Below are positions 11,186 to 21,147 of a stretch of DNA of 64,000 nt, in pieces. Every line of letters begins with the position of its first letter. The first letter of the stretch is position 1. The stretch spans positions 1 to 64,000 of the forward strand of contig CAXIPT010000045.1 of NCBI GenBank assembly GCA_964030475.1, written 5' to 3'. The notes under the pieces are model-generated. The model searched no databases and was not told the DNA's origin. It saw only the letters and a program-made list of their open reading frames with translations. The translations under genes and the position numbers were made by a program. Source of the DNA: Tethya wilhelma. Taxonomy: Eukaryota; Porifera; Demospongiae; Tethyida; Tethyidae.

Positions 11186-11189
<4 letters not shown>

Positions 11190-11723
11190 GTGTTTACCTT
11201 TGTGACTCACTATTCAGTGGTACATTTTTGCTTTGTGCTCTTCTTTTCAATTCCTAAAGTACACCATGTTTGTAGCATTTCATTTTTTGTGCACAATTAT
11301 TCTAGTTTTTTGCTTACGTTGTTTTGCACCTAGTATTTTCTGGACACACTTGAAATTTGGAGAAAACACACAACCACTTGTACTCTTGTTGCTAGGTACA
11401 CAATGGAAGCCACAAACCCACCAAAACGAATTTGTGCAGCAGCTGTTCTTAGCCGCCTATTCTTAGCCATCTGTGATTAATTAGGAAGACACATTCATGG
11501 AATCCCCCTTCTAGAGTATCTAGACTAGCGCCAAAGAAAGTTTGAACATTAGCAGTTGAGTGGCCGTTTGCAAAGACTCCAAGAAAGACTACAGAAGAAG
11601 CGGTAAGGCGAAGTAATGGGGTATCTCCTTTCATAATTTCCCCTCTCTCGAGACTCGGCAGTGTGACCAGAAAAATTAAAAAGTGCTTATTTCCGGTTAA
11701 TTTGAGAGCATGCGTTTGGACTG
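11190..11723. other. 5' end of the Academ-like transposon, no clear gene
   Basis: A 97-codon minus-strand frame (11449-11742) crosses the terminal repeat and is not recognisable. Probably leader and terminal sequence. Confidence 0.45.
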
Positions 11724-11727
11724 AGAC

Positions 11728-12031
11728 TGAATATAGACTCAATTAGTCAATAGATCAGGTGAAAGACCTAAGCTCCCTGAGAAACTCAATACAAAAGTCT
11801 TGAAATTCGGGTCGGGGAATCCAGTCAACCCTAATGATGGTTTTTGTGATCATGAAAGCCTGGGCATACATGATATGATTGGGGACAAGAAATTTAATGA
11901 AGGGTGAGGCTGAGCCAATCAGTAAGAAATGTTCTAATGCCAAACCACAGGGCCCTGGCGCGCTCTTTCTTGCCACTTTTAGCTCTGTAGCTCTTTCATG
12001 AAACACCACTAAGAATGCACAGTGCATTAAA
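11728..12031 (+). repeat. Body of Mutator-like element, duplicated at 17315-17620
   Basis: Near-identical in both copies. A minus-strand open frame (about 80-90 codons, ARKSAPGPCGLALEHFLL..) is kept open in both, but I recognise no family. The similarity of the copies may explain it. Confidence 0.7.
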
Positions 12032-12550
12032 CAGGGGCGTAACTAGGATTTTTAGTGAGGGTTTCCGGCGCGAAGCGGCGAAAAATTTTGAGGTACCACG
12101 CCCACTTCCGGTGTACACGCCCCCTAATTAGCGCATTTTTGCTGGCGCTAGCTTCGTTTTCAACTTTCAAAAAGCCTGAAAACAAGGCTATGCAAGCGCT
12201 AAGATGCAGAAATAGTCGATGTTTGCTGGAGCTCTAATCATGCAGCAGCTTTATACATGCTCTGACAGGCGCTTAATAAGCTTGTACTGAGAGCCCCGCC
12301 CCTTTTGTTTGCTCGCCTCCTAATTTAATAGCACATTTTCGCTAGCGCTAGCTTCGTTTTCAACTTCTAATACGCCTAAAACGAAGCTATGCAAGCGCTA
12401 AAGTGCAGAAATAATTACTATTTTCTGGAGCTCTAGCTATGCAGCAGGTATATGCGGGCTCTTTCACAAGCTTGAACTGAGAGCCCCGCCCCTTTTTTAA
12501 GCTTGAAGGGGGTTTCCGGGCAACGAGGAAACAACGTAGGTACGCGCCTG
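12032..12550. mobile_element. hAT-type MITE with 8-bp target duplication
   Basis: Starts CAGGGGCGTAACTAGG and ends GGTACGCGCCTG. Flanks are GCATTAAA and TCATTACA; the empty site at 17613-17620 reads GCATTACA, so each flank carries one substitution. An 8-bp duplication and CAGGG-type ends are typical of hAT. The interior has two similar halves with GAGAGCCCCGCCCCTTTT. Confidence 0.7.
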
Positions 12551-12651
12551 TCATTACACTAGCTACAGCTTTACCATTTTTTGATGTTAAGCTGTGAGAT
12601 TTGGGAGCCTCGAGTTCACCAATCTCTTTTGTACAAAACTATTTTCCATGC

Positions 12652-13063
12652 CAAGAGTACATAATCAGGGAAGGGAAGAGAGTATCGAACTTCGTATTAC
12701 GCTGTACAAAATGTGTGCGGAAAGTAACGTGACAATACGTAAGGCGCACGTGATGAATATTGTGGTTATTGTTGGCTAATAAAAACGCCCAAAACAGTTC
12801 TAACAGATAAACTACGGTTCTATATAGTTAACTTACTGGAATCTGATGATGAAAAAGTCGAAGCGTGGACAGCTAAGTTCTGTACGTGTTCTGTACGTAA
12901 ATTTTAATAGTGTAAACTCATTATTACTGGACTGAATAATATTTAATAACCACAATATTCATCACGTGCGCCTTACGTATTGTCACGTTACTTTCCGCAC
13001 ACATTTTGTGCAGCGTAATACGAAGTTCGATACTCTCTTCCCTTCCCTGATTATGTACTCTTG
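12652..13063. mobile_element. Perfect foldback MITE with 7-bp target duplication
   Basis: Arms of about 118 bases (12652-12770 and 12947-13063) are inverse copies beginning CAAGAGTACATAATCAGGG. Flanks are TCCATGC at 12645-12651 and 13064-13070; the copy near 17714 has TCCATGC once. No coding sequence. Confidence 0.8.
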
Positions 13064-13241
13064 TCCATGCGTGGGCATAGTATTATTATTATTATTATTA
13101 TTGCTTTACAGCATAATATATGTTTGTGAGACAAGTGATGAATGATGAAATGAGAAGTGACTTTTTGGTTACAGTGGTTTGGCTGAAACTATTTTATGTG
13201 TCCTTATTTTTCAAGGAGGGAGGGGCCTGGGGACAAGGCTA

Positions 13242-13250
13242 GCTATAGAG
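13242..13250 (+). repeat. 9-bp target-site duplication, right (GCTATAGAG)
   Basis: Matches 7010-7018 exactly. Confidence 0.85.
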
Positions 13251-13477
13251 TAGTCTAACAATAATATACAAGTGACATGGAAGTAAATTATCAGACAATA
13301 AGAGATTGGTATATCATGAAATTTTCATTGTGAACAGTGATCTGTTACAGAATCCTCCAGAACAAAAGTTGCAAACTACTTCTTGATTTACTGTAGATAG
13401 GTGCAAGTGAGTGTTTCTTTTCCTACCTGTATCATGAGGTTGACTTCACTGCTCTGAGAGAGATAAGAAAAAGGGTC

Positions 13478-13570
13478 AAGTGGCAAATCCGGCCCCTTTA
13501 GCAGGTTAGTGCTAGGTCTAGGGGTAGGGCTAGGGCTAGGGCCAGGGACTAGGGGCCGGATTTGCCACTT
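13478..13570. repeat. Small hairpin element with TAGGG-like core
   Basis: AAGTGGCAAATCCGGCCCCT is repeated inverted at the other end. The loop is a run of TAGGGNTAGGGC-like units. A 93-base foldback, possibly a very small MITE. Confidence 0.65.
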
Positions 13571-13820
13571 GATCCCATCCGTGATTACATCCTTTACAAA
13601 AGTAGGTTGATTATGATCAGCCTTGCAGGGAGTGTGCCAAGAACTCTGCAGAAAGAGGTTCATGGTTCTGCAAACCGCACAGTCAGTAAAGGTCAAAGTA
13701 CACTAAATTGGCAACATTCCTGTGGTAGTTTTCCTACGTGGCAACGTTCCTGCCTCTAGTCGCTTTCGACTACCACAGTGCTAGTGGCACGCCACAAACT
13801 AGTAGCTAACTTTAGTGAAG

Positions 13821-13952
13821 ATGGTGTGGATTCCCACTCTTTACGTTTGTATTGTGATTCTCATCATAGCTGACCATGTCACAGCACTACCAAGTGGAGC
13901 TCCCACAGCTGCCTGCAATGACAGTGAACTAGGTCAGCTTAAACAACTTTAA
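13821..13952 (+). CDS. First exon of a Reeler-domain protein (signal peptide), interrupted
   Basis: MVWIPTLYVCIVILIIADHV is a clear signal peptide. It is followed by LPSGAPTAAC, the usual opening of a Reeler domain, which occurs in extracellular or membrane proteins such as reelin and ferric-reductase-like proteins. The frame runs on 11 codons into sequence that belongs to the Copia LTR and stops at 13952. Either an exon ends near CTAG|GTCAGC (13932) or the LTR inserted inside the exon. No later exons of this gene are visible in the window. Confidence 0.6.
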   Translation: MVWIPTLYVCIVILIIADHVTALPSGAPTAACNDSELGQLKQL

Positions 13953-14215
13953 TGACAGAAACTTAATAACAGCAATACAAAGACACTTTGACAACTTAAC
14001 AGACTCGACTAACTCAACAACTCTACAGACTAACTTATACACAAACCAAGCTACTTAAATACTCTATTGTAGAGTCTCTAGAACCAGCTAGAAAGCTCCA
14101 TGCACAAACTTATACACCTAAGCAAGACTAGTATACTCTAGCTTAAACTATAATGTCCTAGAATGTTCTCTACAAACATGACATACATGTAATTATGAAA
14201 TCGCTCTTTACAACA
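13930..14215 (-). repeat. Probable Copia 3' LTR
   Basis: On the minus strand a GAGGAGGAGGAG purine tract (14216-14229) is followed by TGTTGTAAAGAG, the expected polypurine tract plus LTR start. The far end near 13930 is uncertain because no clean TG..CA partner or target duplication is visible. No 5' LTR was found. Confidence 0.5.
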
Positions 14216-16120
14216 CTCCTCCTCCTCGATAAGTAATTGCATGTCAGCAACAAGTCCGCAACAAGTCTGAGCTTCAACCTCAGTGTTGACTTTAAAGAGA
14301 TCGTACTTATCTAAGATCTTTAACAAGTAGCGGCTTTGACTAAGTCAAATGCTTCTTGAACTTTCACCTAGACTCACACTTATCCCTAGACTGTCGTGTA
14401 GCCTTCCTAGATCTTTTGTCTTGAAACGATGTGGCAGATTATCCTCAATATTGGTGGGTTGTTTAATTTCTGATACCATAAAAACCATGTGCTGTGCTTC
14501 CACAGTACTTACGTCGGCAAAGTCATCAAACCCATAGCGAATCACTGGTTGCTTTGTTCTCTGAGACCTTCGTACTTCTTGTTGTTCCTTTACTTCACCA
14601 TTCTCCTCCTGTTCCGACTGTCTAGCACCACTTATAGACTCCTCCTGGTTTGACTGTCCATCACCACCTACAGACTCCTCCTGATCTGATTGTCCATCAC
14701 CACTTACAGGTGCAGACTCCTCCTGTTCCGACTGTCCATCAGCACCTTCCAACTGTTCCGGGACCTTCAAGTCAAGCTCCAGCTCAGTTCGCCTCTCCTC
14801 AGGCTTGGAGTGAGCTTCTTGACTGTGCTTTCCAAAATTAAATTCATCAAAGATGACATCATGATGGATGTAACTCTTCCTCTTCCTTTCGTTCCAAACT
14901 TTGTAGTTATGTGCAGTGCTTGTGTAACCAATGAATCTCAGTTTCTCTGCTTTGCTGTCTAACTTCTTCCTTCTTCCTTCTGGGACATGAGTGTAGACTA
15001 TACACCCAAAGACTCGAATGTGTTTCAAGTCTAGTTTCTCACCATACCACCGTTCATAGGGTGTTTCACCTGATGGTAGTGCAGTTGTCACCATTCGATT
15101 GCGTAGGTACACTGCAGTTTCCACCGCTTCTGCCCAGTATGCATTACTGAGACCAGCGTGTCTTATCATTGTGCGGGCAGCTTCTGTCAGTGTCCGATTG
15201 AGACGCTCGGAGACTCCATTCTGCTGTGGTGAGTAGGCAGCAGTGAATTCAGCACTTATTCCATGCTCCTTCAGATATCTCTTGAACTCCTCTGACAGGT
15301 ATTCTCCACCTCTGTCAGCTCACAAGGCTTTTATACTCTGACCGGACTCCTTTTCAACTGCAGCTTTGAATTCCTTGAACTTCTCCAGTGCTTCTGACTT
15401 TTCCTTCAAGAAATAGGCTTTGCAGCAATGAGGGTAGTCGTCTGTAAACGTAATGAAATACCAACTTCCTCCAAATGACTTGGTTTGCATAGGACCACAG
15501 ATGTCCGTGTGCACCAGCTGTAACCTTTCCATTGACTTGATTTCTTTCAAGGGTCTGTGAGGCGCTCGGTGCATCTTCCCTTGTATGCAAGCCTCACACA
15601 GCCTCCTTTCGTGTCCACCACGAAGACTCAATCCTGAAGCACTCTTTTCCAGCTGACGTAACTGGTTAGAGTTAACATGTGCTAGCCTCTGATGCCAGAG
15701 CTCAATGTCACTGACTTGTGACTCCTGAGAAACTTGAGCACTCTCCACTGATGGCTTCTGCACTTCACAGTCAAGCTTGTACAGCTTCCCGACTGTCGAC
15801 CCAACGGCAACTAGCTGACGTTTCTCGTCACGTATCCAACAATACTTTTGACCAAAGGATACCACCTTCTGATTCAGTGCTGCTACATGAACACTGAAAA
15901 GGTTGCTTGCGAGCTTTGGAACGTATAGGACATCAGTCAACCAACCTGGGATTCTCTTTCCCTGACGGAGTTCTGTCACTATCTTGACGCGACCCACTCC
16001 CAGAGCTTTTACAGTGTGCCCATCACCAAGTCCAACCAATTCAGGTGTGTCAAACTCTCTGAAGTTGCGAAGTACTTCCTTCTGGAATGTCATATGTCGA
16101 CTTGCGCCTGAGTTCTGCAA
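14138..16120 (-). pseudogene. Decayed Copia retrotransposon polyprotein
   Basis: Minus-strand pieces in order. 16120-15320 has the aspartic-protease remnant SGASRHM (with Asn where Asp is expected), then a GAG-pre-integrase with LWHQRLAHVN and CEACIQGKMHR, then integrase HTDICGPM. An in-frame TGA just before ADRGGEYLSEEF breaks it. 15169-14345 has the end of integrase and the linker to RT, including ETPYERWYG and RVFGCIVYTHVP. It then jumps to FKTKDLGRLH, so most of reverse transcriptase is deleted. 14326-14138 is an RT-end remnant (ILDKYDLFKVNT). Gag is absent. Not active. Confidence 0.85.
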
Positions 16121-16140
16121 CTACCACTATCAAGAGTAAC

Positions 16141-16341
16141 ATTCACATAGTTACTTCTTTCATTGTCATCTGAGTCCTTATAATTATTAGGTAGTTACAT
16201 CAACCTCCTTGCTTTGATTGTTAAAAATTTTATTTTCCTATCAATGACTATTGTTAGTATTTATATTTTAGTTCCATATAAGGGCAAATACCTAAGGCCA
16301 CAAAGCCAAGAGCCAATGGCCATAAGGCCACAAGGCCGTGT
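16141..16341. other. AT-rich stretch before contig join
   Basis: No gene. Contains GGCCACAAAGCC/GGCCATAAGGCC direct repeats at 16300-16337, ending at the N at 16342. Confidence 0.5.
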
Positions 16342-16342
16342 N

Positions 16343-17785
16343 GAAAACTGGCAGAAAGTCTCTAGAGCACTCTGGAGAGAGCGCTGGCAAGAAGCCACAA
16401 GAGTGCAATTTTGTTCCCCTTCGTTCCTTCCTAACTGACTTACTTGAACGTGATTTCCGGACAAACAAAGACATCTAGCCAACTTTGACTATATAGTGAG
16501 ACTTCATTTCATGCACAGTATGTCCTTTTCGACTCGTTTGCTGGCGAAAAGGCAGCAAACAAAATCTAGGCAGCTTTGAAACTCTCGATATAAAATACTG
16601 TACTTTTTAGCTATATAGCCATTTTGATGTAGGTAAAGGTCGTCAATAGACCACATGGTTTGCATGCGCATCAAATTGTACACTTCTGCTTTTGTAGAGA
16701 CTGACTAGTCTGCTGTGTGATTGTCTCCATGCAATTGAGCACCTTGGTGTTTAAAAAAGTGAATGAACTAGTAGTAAAAATTTGATAAAAATGGAATGGG
16801 CAGTGCGGTAAAAGCAATGAAACAAGGTAAGTCTCTGAATTTCGGCACATGACTACTTCATTTTTTTGTGCCCTACTCTTTGTGTATCTACATTCTAAAT
16901 GCTTGTTACTTTATCTAAATTAGTCAAGTGATTGCTTGCATTGATTCATGAGCCAAATGACCGACATTTGTAATGATGGAATTCTAACTTGCAATCAACT
17001 CCTGAAAATGAAGTAGTCATGAGCCGAAATTCAGAGACTTGCCTTGTTTCATTGCTTTTTACCGCACTGCCCATTCCTATACTTCTCATTTTTATAAAAT
17101 TTTTACTACTTATTATTTACTCTTGCAGCAGCTAAATTGAGTCTTTTTTGAGCTAGTTACAAAGAAAAATGGCTAAAGCTATGATGGAACAGCTTTATTT
17201 GTCCAAGCGCTTTGTTTCTTGGTCGATTTCAACATTTTGTAGCCGTACCTTCTTCTTCTTTTTTGCCTCCACTTGAGGAGAGTTGCCCTGCTTGGGCCTG
17301 ATACAAAAGTAGACTGAATATAGACTCAATTAGTCAATAGATCCAGGTGAAAAGACCTAAGCTCCCTGAGAAACTCAATACAAAAGTCTTGAAATTCGGG
17401 TTGGGGAATCCAGTCAACCCTAATGATGGTTTCTGTGATCATGAAAGCCCGGGCATACATGATATGATTGGGGACGAGAAATTTAATGAAGGGTGAGGCT
17501 GAGCCAATCAGTAAGAAATGTTCTAATGCCAAACCACATGGCCCTGGCGCGCTCTTTCTTGCCACTTTTAGCTCTGTAGCTCTTTAATGAAACACCACTA
17601 AGAATGCACAGTGCATTACACTAGCTACAGCTTTACCATTTTTTGATGTTAAGCTGTGAGATTTGGGAGCCTCGAGTTCACCGATCTCTTTTGTACAAAA
17701 CTATTTTCCATGCGTGGGCATAGTAGCTGAAACTATTTTATGTGCCCTTATTTTTCAAGGAGGGAGGGGCCTGGGGACAAGGCTA
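16343..17785. mobile_element. Second, 5'-truncated Mutator-like element (empty-site copy)
   Basis: Collinear with 7388-13241, but lacking the three insertions found there. Begins at the N and ends GGGGACAAGGCTA. Right flank is GATCTAGCC; the left flank is lost, so no duplication can be read. Contains the family C foldback at 16769-17112. It also lacks about 100 bases including the ATT microsatellite of copy 1. Confidence 0.75.
16769..17112. mobile_element. Foldback MITE (family C), copy inside second Mutator-like element
   Basis: Same arms as 7810-8164 with scattered substitutions and a small deletion in the left arm. Confidence 0.7.
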
Positions 17786-17988
17786 GATCTAGCCCGAATA
17801 TAACACGTGAAGCGGGTGCTAAGTTAGAACTCAAGCCTGAGCTCGAGATGTGCCTTGACCAAGAAAGTTTGTTCTGTCCACTGACCTTACAGAAAAAGAA
17901 TAACTCATGATGTAAAGGATATTTCTGTAGGTATTTTTGTCTGCTTTTAAATCATCTATAGCTTTTCTGACCACAACTGGAACCGGCT
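17786..17988 (-). other. Unassigned segment with a possible coding remnant
   Basis: A minus-strand frame reads PVPVVVRKAIDDLKADKNTYRN up to the boundary at 17989. It vaguely recalls the start of a RhoGAP domain but the match is weak. Could be chance. Confidence 0.2.
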
Positions 17989-18389
17989 GGTCAGATAGAT
18001 CTTTACGTAAAATTAGAGAAATTGCCATGATTAAATCATGGGGAGATTTTACGTGACTTGTGCCCTGATTCAATCATGGCAAGTTTTTACGTCACACGGA
18101 AAACATTGCCACAGTTATATGGTACAGTATTAATATGGGAACATTTTACGTAAGTACTCTGACCTCACGTAAAAGCTCCCCATATTATAGCTTTCTATAC
18201 TCAAACATGTGGAGATGCTTTAGTTGAGAACTTTGACCTCACGTAAAATCTCCCCATTTAATACCATTGGCAACTAATGTGGTCACATTTTACACCAAAT
18301 ACATCTCACTCGAAAGAAGTGTCCTTTGACCTCACGTAAAATCTCCCCATATAGTACCATCAGCTATAAATGTGGCCACATTATACACC
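17989..18389 (+). mobile_element. Truncated arm of the long inverted-repeat family (as 1609-4937)
   Basis: Starts with the same GGTCAGATAGATCTTTACG and keeps the motif array, but lacks one internal unit. Cut by the N at 18390. Left flank AACCGGCT. Confidence 0.8.
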
Positions 18390-18390
18390 N

Positions 18391-20381
18391 AGTGTGCATT
18401 TAGGCAGCCTCAAGTCAATTTCCTGGGTCACATTGTGGACAAAGAGGGAATCAGGGCTGACAAAGAGAAGACCAAAGCCATTCTGGAGATGAAGAAACCA
18501 GAAAACATCTCAGAGCTCCGAAGATTCCTAGGCATGGTGAATCAGCTTGGGAAATTCTCACCAAATATAGCCGAATTGACTCAGCCTCTGAGAGAACTAC
18601 TGAGCACAAAGAGAGTCTGGAACTGGGATGAGCAACATGATCAAGCGTTTGCAAGGGTCAAACAAGAGCTCTCAATTCCTACTGTGTTGGCAGCCTATAG
18701 TTCTACTGCTGAGACCAAGATTGCAGCTGATGCATCTGCTTATGGACTTGGGGCAGTTCTTCTACAGAAGAATGACGGAATCTGGAAACCGGTGGCGTAT
18801 GCCTCAAGAGCCATGACAGAAACAGAAAGAAGATATGCACAGATTGAGAAGGAGGCGTTGGCGGCAACATGGGCTACTGAACGGTTCTCCGATTATGTTC
18901 TGGGTCTCAGATTCTTGATTGAGACAGACCACAAACCCTTGGTCCCATTGTTAGGAACCAAGAACTTGGATAATCTGCCACCAAGAGTCCTGAGATTTAG
19001 ACTGAGACTAGCCAGGTTCGACTACCAAACTCAACATGTACCTGGAAAGTTGTTATATACTGCGGACACTCTATCACGAGCACCAGTAGAAAGTGCAGTT
19101 AACTCGGTGGAACTTCAGGAGGACATAGAAGGGTTTGTCAATTGTGCAGTTGAGAACCTGCCTGTTAGTGTGAATCGAATGGCCTCATTTCAGAAGGCTC
19201 AGGAAGATGATGTTGTTTGTCGTACTGTGAGAGAGTATGTTACAACCAAGTGGCCAAAGAGAGAACATTTGAGCCAAGATGTTGTTCCCTACTGGAGAGA
19301 GAGAAGCTCGTTATCAGTTCACAGAGGTCTACTTCTACACGGAAATAGAATTGTTGTTCCCAGTTGTTTAAGAGAGAAAACACTGGAAGCTGTTCATGAA
19401 GGTCATCAAGGAATAGAACGGTGCAGAGCAAGGACCAGATTGGCAGTTTGGTGGCCAAACATTTCACAAAATGTCGAGAGAACTGTTAAGAATTGTAAAA
19501 CATGTGCAAAGAACCAGCAGGAGCCACTGGTAACTACTAATCTACCCAAGTATCCCTGGCAACACATTGCTACAGATCTCTTTGAAATACGAGGCAAACA
19601 CTATTTACTGATAGTCGACTATTTTTCGAGGTATCCAGAAGTGGCACAATTATCTACCACTACCTCAGAAGCGGTGATAGCAGTGTTGAAATCTGTTTTC
19701 GCAAGACATGGGATTCCAGAAGTCATACGGAGCGATAATGGTCCACAATATTCTTCACATGTCTTTGTAGAGTTTTCAAAATTGTATGGATTCAGGCATG
19801 AAACGAGTAGTCCTGGTTATCCACAGAGCAACGGACAAGCAGAAAGAACAGTGAAGACAGTAAAAGCAATTATCTCACGGTCAGATGATGTTCAAGCTGC
19901 ATTGATGAATTACCGAGCAACTCCTCTGCCATGGTGTAAGCTAAGTCCAGCCGAATTACTAATGGGTAGATGTATCCGCACAAGAGTTCCTCAAGTGAAG
20001 GAGACGTTTGTTCCTGAGTGGAGCTATCTTTCCGACTTTAGGAAATTGAATGCTAAGTACAAAGCCAAGCAAAAAATAGACTTTGATCAGAGGCATCGAG
20101 TTAAGGAAGCAAGTGAAATACCTGAAGAGACACAGGTGTGGGTCTCCACAGGAAGCAAGCAGTCAGAAGGAGTTGTAAAGACAAAGCTAGATGAGCCGAG
20201 ATCGTACTTGGTTGAGACGCCTCAGGGTACTGTACGGAGGAACCAAGAACACTTGAAAGTCATACCAGATACTGGTACAGACAGTACAGGGACACCCGAG
20301 AGTCAGAACAATGGAACAAGTAGAATTGTGACTAGATCACAAACTGGGACAGTTGTAAAACCCCCTGAGAGACTTTACTAG
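18391..20381 (+). CDS. Gypsy-type retrotransposon pol: end of RT, RNase H, integrase
   Basis: About 663 codons, open throughout, starting after the N at 18390 (the frame before it is unrelated repeat). Residues are numbered from 18372. The RT end is VNFLGHIV..GI; RNase H has Asp120, Glu161, Asp186 and Asp232 with IETDHKPL. The integrase zinc domain has HEGHQG and CKTC, and the catalytic core has Asp402, Asp455 and Glu491 (35 residues between the last two). A short C-terminal region ends TRSQTG. Protease, gag and most of RT lie beyond the N. The intact frame suggests a recent insertion. Confidence 0.9.
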
Positions 20382-20390
20382 AAAGGGAGA
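20381..20390 (+). promoter_or_regulatory. Polypurine tract of the Gypsy element
   Basis: GAAAGGGAGA directly before the LTR start at 20391, as expected for the plus-strand primer. Confidence 0.75.
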
Positions 20391-20520
20391 TGTAGTATGA
20401 TGTAATTTGTATTGTAGCTATTTGTAGAACTTCCTGTGTGTGTACTATTTAATGTGTTAGTTCTATTCATTCTGGATGATGAACAGTACTGAGATTTTTA
20501 TTAAAACTGTTAACACTACA
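20391..20520 (+). repeat. Short Gypsy 3' LTR (130 bp)
   Basis: Begins TGTAGT and ends ACTACA, a perfect terminal inversion, directly after the polypurine tract. Very short for an LTR. It is followed immediately by the interior of a TA-flanked element, so the retrotransposon inserted into that element. The 5' LTR lies outside the contig. Confidence 0.75.
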
Positions 20521-21145
20521 TAACTAGAATAACTAGGCTATAAATGGCACAGAAATAAGCGCCCAATAATAAATACATGTATCTATACCTATTCTAACAG
20601 TAGAAAATAGTCTAGCTAATACTTACTCATAAGCGCTTAGCTTCTAACCCCCACAGATTTCATTGCATACACAATGTACACAAAATTAATTTTATTTATT
20701 ATTATGCACAGATAAACAGCTCCTGGCTTAGCCCAGCAATTCTGCAACATTGTAGGCTGTCTTCTGATCATCTGCAAGAGATGCTAGAAGTGTTTAGTTC
20801 ATGAACAATGTATTGTTTTTTTGTTTGAAATTAAATATGCATTATTGCATAGCGGCAGCTGCATCATGTACTTTATCAGAATAATTAATCAATGAACATG
20901 GCAACACATCCCGTGTACTAACGGGAGAGAAGCTAGCCATGGCTGACATAGCTGCATTCAAGCGCTCATATCTCAGCAATAGAAGCAGCCCCACCCATAA
21001 AATCACGTCTGCAGCTTGCCAAGGTATGCCCCTTCCATTTGGTGCAAAAAAATTTTTCGCGCGCGCGTCACGTATTACGCTAAAACCACAGATTACTACA
21101 AAAAACTTTTGCTCGAAGTGGTCGGTTTTGCAAAATTCGGTCACA
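20521..21145. mobile_element. TA-flanked TGTGACC element (family H), right part
   Basis: Collinear with 52016-53090, ending GGTCGGTTTTGCAAAATTCGGTCACA then TA. The left part is missing because the Gypsy LTR abuts it. Non-coding; it contributes the first residues of a fortuitous 212-codon frame. Confidence 0.7.
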
Positions 21146-21147
21146 TA

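Larger units (their letters stand above)
8373..11723 (-). mobile_element. Academ-like DNA transposon (XPG/PIN plus CXC), internally deleted
   Basis: Bounded by perfect 18-bp inverted repeats CAGTCCAAACGCATGCTC and flanked by AGAC duplications. The precise empty site is at 17311-17314. It holds two minus-strand ORFs, 9979-11079 (Cys-rich) and 8856-9986 (nuclease-like plus CXC). Comparison with 28152-31636 shows several kilobases of coding sequence missing between these two ORFs, so this copy is probably not autonomous. The short TIR, 4-bp duplication and XPG-like nuclease together resemble Academ elements of the XPG-encoding lineage. That assignment rests on remembered family traits, not on a search. 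Confidence 0.7.
7019..13241. mobile_element. 6.2-kb Mutator-like TIR element carrying nested insertions
   Basis: Ends are TAGCCTTGTCCCCAGGCCCC and its inverse, with about 41 matching bases and one mismatch. They are flanked by exact 9-bp duplications GCTATAGAG; nine-base duplications are typical of Mutator-like elements. No MULE transposase is visible, so it is non-autonomous. A truncated copy at 16343-17785 lacks three internal segments of this one (8373-11723, 12032-12550, 12652-13063), showing these are later insertions. The element proper is therefore roughly 1.9 kb. Its right end also carries an ATT microsatellite at 13080-13102. Confidence 0.75.

Noticed and set aside
11755..12027. 90-codon minus frame repeated at 17326-17565 as a possible gene
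   Set aside because: Both copies lie in the duplicated Mutator-like element; openness in both is explained by their near identity, and no family was recognised.
17831..17990. Possible RhoGAP-like start (VPVVVRKAIDDL)
   Set aside because: Match is weak, lacks the arginine-finger region, and is cut by an inverted-repeat arm.
20939..21147. N-terminal part of a 212-codon ORF
   Set aside because: This part is non-coding family H sequence also present at 52016-53090; only the region after 21148 looks protein-derived.
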